Below are positions 59,751-64,000 of a stretch of 64,000 nt of DNA, one piece after another. Every line of letters starts with the position of its first letter. The stretch's first letter is position 1. This DNA comes from Candidatus Nomurabacteria bacterium (GTDB lineage Bacteria; Patescibacteriota; Saccharimonadia; Saccharimonadales; UBA7683). The stretch is from positions 117,415-181,414 of the forward strand of contig JACKGR010000001.1 in the NCBI GenBank assembly GCA_020631895.1. The letters are read 5' to 3'. A program made the position numbers and the translations under genes. The notes beneath the pieces are model-generated. The model searched no databases, was not told where the DNA came from, and saw nothing but the letters and a program-made list of their open reading frames with translations.

Positions 59751-61187
59751 ATGTATAAATCTGAGAAACTTCTAATAATACTATCAGAGAATGCTGGTGA
59801 TGGAATTGATATTTCGCCTGACGTAAAAAAACTGATAAAGAAGTACCGAAGGACTGCAAACGTTAAGAAAGTTAAAACTCCTCCTGAAATTACAAAATTA
59901 CTCGACAAAGAGGCTGATCGCTACGACGTTATAGCGGTAAATGGAGGTGATGGATCTGTTATCGCTGCGATAAAGGCGCTAGCTGACTCTAAGACAAAAC
60001 TCTTGATTTTACCTGGTGGTACTGCAAATATTGTAGCCAGAGAATATAATCTTGTGATTGATGCACTAACAATGCTTGAATCTTCTCTAAAGGGTTTACT
60101 AGTTGAACAAAGATTTGATATTGCAAAAGCAGGAGATCAAATGCTGGCTACTGATATGCACAGCGGTTGGTGGTCCGAGTCGATACTATCAACTCCTAGA
60201 GAACTTAAAAAACGGGTCGGCATGATGGCTTACGGAATCAGAGCCTTGCAAAAAATGCCGTCAGCTAAAAAAAGTAATTATGAGTTAGTTATCAACGGCA
60301 AGACAATAAAATCTACAGCTTACTCACTCTATATAGCAAATCATGGATATCAGCACTTTCTGGGTGTTCCGTTATTTAAAACCAGACATAAGTACGGCAA
60401 ATTGCAGATTGCATTCATAAGGTCACTATCACCACTCAGTTTAACCATGTGGTGGCTAGGGAAGAGGGTACTGAGAAGACCTCTTGGTAGAGCAATTAAG
60501 ACTTATACTGCAACTAATTTGGTTATTAAAAAATCACCTCGGACTTATTTATTTGACGATCAAAAGTTAAAGATTACTAAAAATTATAAGCTTTCAGGAG
60601 CTGAGGCGGAAATTTCAATACTAAAACTCCCTCCAAAAATGCCTAGGTATCCATTCTTTAAACAAGTGTTTTACATCAGAACTAACTTCACTCGATTTTA
60701 CGAGAGGTTGCGTAACTTCTTCTCGGGTTTACCTAATTATAGCTACTCAAAAGTTGCACCAAAACTTTTTGTTGGCGGACAATACAAAGCAAATGCCTAC
60801 GGACTTTTAAGCTCGTGGGGGATTAAAGCCGTAGTAAATATGCGACAAGTAAAAGATATAAACGTACCGGACGGCTTCTCGGTTCTCCAATTAAAAACAA
60901 AAGATTGGACACCACCGACAATTGAAGATTTAAGAAGAGGTGTTGAGTTTATTGATGAGCACATTACAAAAGGCGAGGGAGTTTATATCCATTGTCGTTT
61001 GGGTGAAGGCAGAGGTCCAAGTATGGCTGCAGCCTATCTCGTGTATAAAGGTATGACTGCCGAGGAAGCTGTAGATTCAATAAGACTCCATAGACCAATG
61101 GCCAGACTCAACAAAAAGCAAAAGCAACAACTCGCCAACTGGCAAAAATATTGTTACAAAAACAAATACGCTGCTAAACCGAACTAA
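59751..61187 (+). CDS. Lipid kinase fused to a dual-specificity phosphatase
   Basis: A 478-aa two-domain protein. Residues 1-300: diacylglycerol kinase-like (VNGGDGSVIAAI with GGDG 65-68, LPGGTANIVAREYNL about 85-99), the YegS/BmrU type. Residues 330-465: a dual-specificity/PTPMT1-like phosphatase with YIHCRLGEGRGPS (Cys415, Arg421) and an upstream Asp candidate. It may build and dephosphorylate a phospholipid intermediate in one chain. TATAAT (59714-59719) and AAGGAAG give a normal leader. Confidence 0.85.
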   Translation: MYKSEKLLIILSENAGDGIDISPDVKKLIKKYRRTANVKKVKTPPEITKLLDKEADRYDVIAVNGGDGSVIAAIKALADSKTKLLILPGGTANIVAREYNLVIDALTMLESSLKGLLVEQRFDIAKAGDQMLATDMHSGWWSESILSTPRELKKRVGMMAYGIRALQKMPSAKKSNYELVINGKTIKSTAYSLYIANHGYQHFLGVPLFKTRHKYGKLQIAFIRSLSPLSLTMWWLGKRVLRRPLGRAIKTYTATNLVIKKSPRTYLFDDQKLKITKNYKLSGAEAEISILKLPPKMPRYPFFKQVFYIRTNFTRFYERLRNFFSGLPNYSYSKVAPKLFVGGQYKANAYGLLSSWGIKAVVNMRQVKDINVPDGFSVLQLKTKDWTPPTIEDLRRGVEFIDEHITKGEGVYIHCRLGEGRGPSMAAAYLVYKGMTAEEAVDSIRLHRPMARLNKKQKQQLANWQKYCYKNKYAAKPN

Positions 61188-61402
61188 TTACTTAATCTGT
61201 TTACTGTCTCTTGTGCTCGTCTTTCAGTATCATCAAACTCTCTGGCTTGTCTTTCCAGATTACTAGCTTCATCCTCAAGCTGTTTCGCAACTTTCTCTAA
61301 ATCTTCGGCGGATTTATGCATCCCAGCAGCTTGATCACGATGCTGTTTAGCCTGTAACCGTGCTTTTTGAGCTGCGTCTCTGACTTTATCTCCTGCGGCC
61401 AT
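61184..61402 (-). CDS. Small coiled-coil protein, 72 aa
   Basis: Highly charged, heptad-like helix through most of its length (LEKVAKQLEDEASNLERQ). No known family. AGGAGG with ideal spacing supports translation. Its stop codon overlaps that of the convergent lipid kinase-phosphatase gene. Confidence 0.75.
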   Translation of the reverse strand: MAAGDKVRDAAQKARLQAKQHRDQAAGMHKSAEDLEKVAKQLEDEASNLERQAREFDDTERRAQETVNRLSN

Positions 61403-61504
61403 ATCTAAATCCTCCTATTATTATTTTGTCATATACATACACTAGTACATATCTAACAGGGCAACTGTGAAAATTACCACAGAACTTTTTATTCAATCGA
61501 CGGT

Positions 61505-62008
61505 TCAATTAATACTAGCTAATCCAATGACATAGTTTTTGCCGTAGTACTTGGCGCATTTTGGACAGGTTGTGTAAAAGAAGTAGGTCTTATCAGCAAT
61601 TTTGCCTCTTGATCTAACAAAATCCTGAAGTGAGTCGTACCAACTTTTTGCATTTTTAAATGGGCCCTCAAATACTTTGGCTAGATAGCTTCCGCTTAGA
61701 ACAACATTATCAGCACCAGCAACCTCTTTACTGACCGCGTAGAGCTGTTCGGCCCTCCACGGTGATAATTCACGACTTAATATCATAGCCTCATCGGGAG
61801 GCATCGTAGCATTTGCCCCCTCGGCCTGCTTCTGGATAGCTGTCATTACTTTTGACATATTTAGTGGAACAAAGAAGAAACTTCTAGTATACATTCTGAT
61901 AAATCGCTTATCCTTAAAGGCGATTTCTTGCTCATCCCAATCATCAATGTTAGGTACTGCGCAACATCCGGTTTCGTTCTTCTCGGTATAAGTTTTGGGC
62001 AAATTCAT
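61505..62008 (-). CDS. Hypothetical protein with CxxC motif, 167 aa
   Basis: Not recognised by name. An N-terminal CC pair (15-16) and a C-terminal TTCPKCAKYYGKNYV zinc- or thiol-type motif bracket a helical middle. Soluble. GAGGAG ribosome binding site and TATAAT further upstream on the minus strand. A small hairpin CTGTG/CACAG lies just beyond its stop. Confidence 0.75.
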   Translation of the reverse strand: MNLPKTYTEKNETGCCAVPNIDDWDEQEIAFKDKRFIRMYTRSFFFVPLNMSKVMTAIQKQAEGANATMPPDEAMILSRELSPWRAEQLYAVSKEVAGADNVVLSGSYLAKVFEGPFKNAKSWYDSLQDFVRSRGKIADKTYFFYTTCPKCAKYYGKNYVIGLASIN

Positions 62009-62077
62009 GATGAATTCTCCTCTTTATCTCTACTTACTATTATACTCTTGAGTGTCAAACAAGTAACCTAATATTTA

Positions 62078-62106
62078 TTGACTAATTTCCAATAAACTGT
62101 TAATAT
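62078..62106 (+). promoter_or_regulatory. Promoter of the 162-aa membrane protein gene
   Basis: TTGACT (62078-62083), 17-bp spacer, extended TGTTAATAT (62098-62106), 6 nt before the ATG at 62113; leaderless. Confidence 0.7.
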
Positions 62107-62112
62107 AGACTT

Positions 62113-62601
62113 ATGTCAAATAAGTTACCGAGCCCATACCTAGCCGGTAACATTATTGCAGCAACACAGACTGCTCCATTAACGGTACTATCTCTAATAG
62201 CCGCCGAAAATCCGGCAACTCCGGATACACCTGAACCACTCAGACAAGCCGACGTGTTCTTTCTACATGATGCAATGAATCATGTTGGTAACGCAATCAA
62301 CGGGATTGCGCTTGCAGGCGGCGTAATAATTGCAACTTCAATTGCTGACAGACTAATAACAGGGGAGGACAAACATCCTGTTCAAATCGCTATAGCAGCA
62401 ACTATAATTTCTGCTGGAATAAATTTTGCATACGAAGCAGGAGTCGAGATACCCCCGTATGATAAAAAGCCGCCGGAACAATCACTTGATACACCCGATG
62501 CGTTATACGGTTCCTTTGCCGGCGCTTTGTATGCAGGATTATTCTGCCTAACAGCATTATATGTAAGAGCAAAAAAGAAGAGGCAGAGATACATAAGTTA
62601 A
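62113..62601 (+). CDS. Integral membrane protein, hypothetical, 162 aa
   Basis: Not recognised. Hydrophobic segments at about 12-30, 60-80, 90-108 and 133-152 separated by Pro-rich loops (PATPDTPEPL, PPYDKKPPEQ). Leaderless start as described for its promoter. Converges on the 2H phosphoesterase gene with 1 nt between. Confidence 0.7.
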   Translation: MSNKLPSPYLAGNIIAATQTAPLTVLSLIAAENPATPDTPEPLRQADVFFLHDAMNHVGNAINGIALAGGVIIATSIADRLITGEDKHPVQIAIAATIISAGINFAYEAGVEIPPYDKKPPEQSLDTPDALYGSFAGALYAGLFCLTALYVRAKKKRQRYIS

Positions 62602-62602
62602 T

Positions 62603-63094
62603 CTAATTCTTAAAGTAAATCGTACTCATGACTCTTCTGTTATTAGGGTCATTATCTGGGAACATGTCAATTAAGGTGATTGAGCCAATAATGATCGCGT
62701 CTCGATCTATTAGATTATCATTACTCTTAACAGTCGCATGAGGCTTAAATCCGGCGCCTGTATATTGTGGGTTGTTAAACATTGCGTTTAACTTCTTCAG
62801 TTCATCGATAATTGTATCGTGAAGAATAATTAAATCATCAGTTTTTTCAATCAGCTTTACATGTACGCTCTTATCATCGCCGAAACAATCTTCGCCAACA
62901 ATTTTAGTTTTTATAGAGCTAAAAGATGAAAGTGCGGTATCAAGGCTTTTTAATAGATTTTCAGGACTACCTTCAATTGCAAAAACATCAGCTAAAGTTA
63001 TATGCAGTGGCCAATCCTTCATAGAGTACTCAAATCCATCAGGTAAATCATCGAGGAGATGAACGACTGTATATTTTTGAGTTAGTTTTTGCAC
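62603..63094 (-). CDS. 2H phosphoesterase (2'-5' RNA ligase-like)
   Basis: A 163-aa protein with the two HxT/S-type motifs LHITLADV (about 29-36) and KPHATVKSN (about 137-145). Such enzymes act on cyclic phosphates in RNA or nucleotides. GTG 63094 is preferred: TTTACA (63124-63129) and GAATAT (63101-63106) on the minus strand place the transcription start at it. A longer TTG-started form would run into the terminator at 63134. Confidence 0.75.
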   Translation of the reverse strand: MQKLTQKYTVVHLLDDLPDGFEYSMKDWPLHITLADVFAIEGSPENLLKSLDTALSSFSSIKTKIVGEDCFGDDKSVHVKLIEKTDDLIILHDTIIDELKKLNAMFNNPQYTGAGFKPHATVKSNDNLIDRDAIIIGSITLIDMFPDNDPNNRRVMSTIYFKN

Positions 63095-63133
63095 TTCTAT
63101 ATATTCTCTCTTTTGTAGAAATATGTAAATCAA

Positions 63134-63167
63134 AAAACGAGGCCTTCCGTATTGAAGGCCTCGTTTT
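63134..63167. terminator. Terminator, strong 14-bp stem
   Basis: AAAACGAGGCCTTC (63134-63147), 6-nt loop, GAAGGCCTCGTTTT (63154-63167). It ends the small membrane protein transcript on the minus strand. Confidence 0.9.
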
Positions 63168-63180
63168 ATCTGTGCCAGAT

Positions 63181-63342
63181 CTAGAATACCTGCGCGATAA
63201 TCCAGATTGTAACAGCTGTGCTGAGAAAGAAGATGCTAAGCCCAACTGGCGAACCCCAGCTAAACCAAGATCCCCAAGAGCGCCAATGTTTTTTTGACAG
63301 CTCGTACCATTGAATCTGTTCCTCTTTTGTCATTTTAGACAT
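63181..63342 (-). CDS. Tryptophan-rich small membrane protein, 53 aa
   Basis: A short minus-strand gene with GGAG upstream and a terminator just after. Soluble Lys/Glu N-terminus, a Trp-rich middle (KHWRSWGSWFSWG) and a C-terminal membrane segment (VGLSIFFLSTAVTIWIIAQV); six Trp in 53 residues. No family recognised. A -10 TATAAT (complement of 63492-63497) would give a 140-nt leader containing a hairpin. Confidence 0.65.
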   Translation of the reverse strand: MSKMTKEEQIQWYELSKKHWRSWGSWFSWGSPVGLSIFFLSTAVTIWIIAQVF

Positions 63343-63441
63343 CTGATAGCTCCTATTTTAAGTTATTTTTCTACATTTGTTCGACCAACAATACGTAGGC
63401 TCATTTATTTATGCGTGCCAGTTGCTATGTTAATCCGAGAA

Positions 63442-63483
63442 GAGCGGTACTCGGCATGGCTTAAGTTTTGGACTTAATCGCTC
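63442..63483 (-). promoter_or_regulatory. Structured leader of the Trp-rich small protein gene
   Basis: GAGCG (63442-63446)/CGCTC (63479-63483) encloses TTAAGT-TTTGG-ACTTAA (63461-63477). It lies in the predicted 5' leader downstream of the minus-strand -10 at 63492-63497. No known riboswitch match. Confidence 0.35.
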
Positions 63484-63516
63484 TATTAAAAATTATACAT
63501 CCCCTAAGATAAAAAC

Positions 63517-63547
63517 AAAAAATCCCGGTAACCAGCCGGGATTTTTT
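63517..63547. terminator. Bidirectional terminator
   Basis: AAAAAATCCCGG (63517-63528), short loop, CCGGGATTTTTT (63536-63547). It closes the surface-protein gene running in from the right edge. Confidence 0.92.
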
Positions 63548-63571
63548 AGCAATTTCAACAAAGTAGATTTC

Positions 63572-64000
63572 TTAAAGAATATCTACAACGTCGTTATCGT
63601 TGTTAACTGTGTTGCCACTATTAACAGATGTGTTATTACTGTTAGTATTAACGTTACTTACTGCTGTAGAAGTATTGCCACTATTAGTTGTAGTGGTGTT
63701 GTTTGAGGCAGTATTAGTTGTATTGTTAGACGCTGTAGTGTTATTTGAGGCAGTTGTGTTGTTGTTGCCGTTATTTGAACCTACAGTGTTACCATTCTGC
63801 GAGCCGTTATTATTGTTTGAGGCAATGACAAAAGTCGCGTTAAAGCTGTCAGTGTAGCTCTTTGATACTACTTTTGAGTAGCTTGAGTTAGTTGTAGTAG
63901 TTGAAGTGTTGGTTTGGTTAAAACTATTACTTACACTACCGTATCCCCATGCCTTAACTCCAGGGACTACAGCTGATACGCCAGCAGCTTCTGGGCTACC
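63572..64000 (-). CDS. C-terminal part of an Asn/Thr/Ser-rich surface protein (partial)
   Basis: The last 142 codons of a minus-strand gene cut by the window edge. After VSAVVPGVKAWGYGSVSNSF the chain becomes almost wholly Asn, Thr, Ser and Gly (for example ASNNTTASNNTT) and ends DNDVVDIL. Such low-complexity tails are typical of secreted fibrous or adhesive proteins; no anchor motif follows. It ends ahead of the strong terminator at 63517. Confidence 0.75.
   Translation of the reverse strand, partial: GSPEAAGVSAVVPGVKAWGYGSVSNSFNQTNTSTTTTNSSYSKVVSKSYTDSFNATFVIASNNNNGSQNGNTVGSNNGNNNTTASNNTTASNNTTNTASNNTTTTNSGNTSTAVSNVNTNSNNTSVNSGNTVNNDNDVVDIL

Noticed and set aside
63600..63857. Plus-strand 85-aa Leu/Val-rich frame resembling a membrane protein
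   Set aside because: Exact antisense of the Asn/Thr codon repeats of the minus-strand surface protein; the hydrophobicity is a mirror effect.

Overview
The window reads as one continuous piece of a reduced, AT-rich chromosome of a Candidate Phyla Radiation (Patescibacteria) bacterium, most likely Candidatus Saccharibacteria (TM7) or a close relative. The basis is a compressed S10/spc/alpha ribosomal operon with no L30 gene between S5 and L15, no adk or map between secY and infA, Cys-free L33/L36/S14/S4, and very tight gene packing. A Gram-positive-like envelope is suggested by a class A PBP, VKOR, a sortase-type anchor and an AI-2E family permease. UGA is used as a normal stop (for example the ATGA overlap of rpsQ and rplN), which argues against the UGA-recoding CPR lineages. 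The lineage call is inferred from gene content, not from rRNA.

Layout. 1-513: GC-richer, hairpin-dense segment ending in a terminator, a possible large structured RNA. 0.5-3.4 kb: tuf, an unknown gene, a stand-alone rpsJ and a small membrane protein. 3.4-17.9 kb: the ribosomal superoperon rplC to rpsI including secY, infA and rpoA, with an extra small gene between rplB and rpsS. 18.2-21.2 kb: a tryptophan attenuator (leader peptide with two Trp codons, competing hairpins, terminator) before an operon of an ATP-grasp-like protein, an AspA/AstE-like Zn hydrolase and trpS; all three operon proteins contain no tryptophan. 21.2-23.6 kb: RluA-type pseudouridine synthase, DNA polymerase III delta prime and a TPR protein. 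23.9-26.6 kb: four tRNA genes (Thr, Tyr, Thr, Trp), L33 and a putative sortase-anchored surface protein. 26.7-36.8 kb: P-loop kinase, YgjP-like metalloprotease, orphan histidine kinase, secE-nusG-rplK-rplA with two extra small genes, dCTP deaminase, a thymidylate kinase/tandem ThyX-like fusion and a GGDEF protein. 36.9-37.7 kb: an atypical GC-richer patch with a cloverleaf-like structured RNA candidate, a winged-helix-like gene, an operator palindrome and a second leader-peptide/terminator arrangement. 37.7-47.3 kb: rplJ-rplL with an attenuator-like leader, thymidine kinase, dnaX, dnaB, a membrane glycosyltransferase, ybaB-recR, a nucleotidyltransferase and a DHH phosphoesterase. 47.4-56.1 kb: cysS, AI-2E permease, PBP1, and pyrC, pyrD, pyrF, pyrE. 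56.1-64 kb: structured intergenic DNA, an unknown DHH-like protein, MscS, VKOR, an NADP-binding protein, a lipid kinase/dual-specificity phosphatase fusion, small proteins, a 2H phosphoesterase, and the Asn/Thr-rich end of a surface protein cut by the window edge.

Two themes cut across the window. First, about twenty transcription units begin with a -10 box (usually extended, TGnTAtaaT-like) only 6-10 nt before the start codon, so their mRNAs should be leaderless or nearly so, while operon-internal genes and some other first genes use ordinary Shine-Dalgarno sites; this moves several start codons. Second, zinc-binding cysteines are missing where relatives usually have them (L33, L36, S14, S4, RecR, DnaX, delta prime), although CysRS and thymidine kinase keep theirs.
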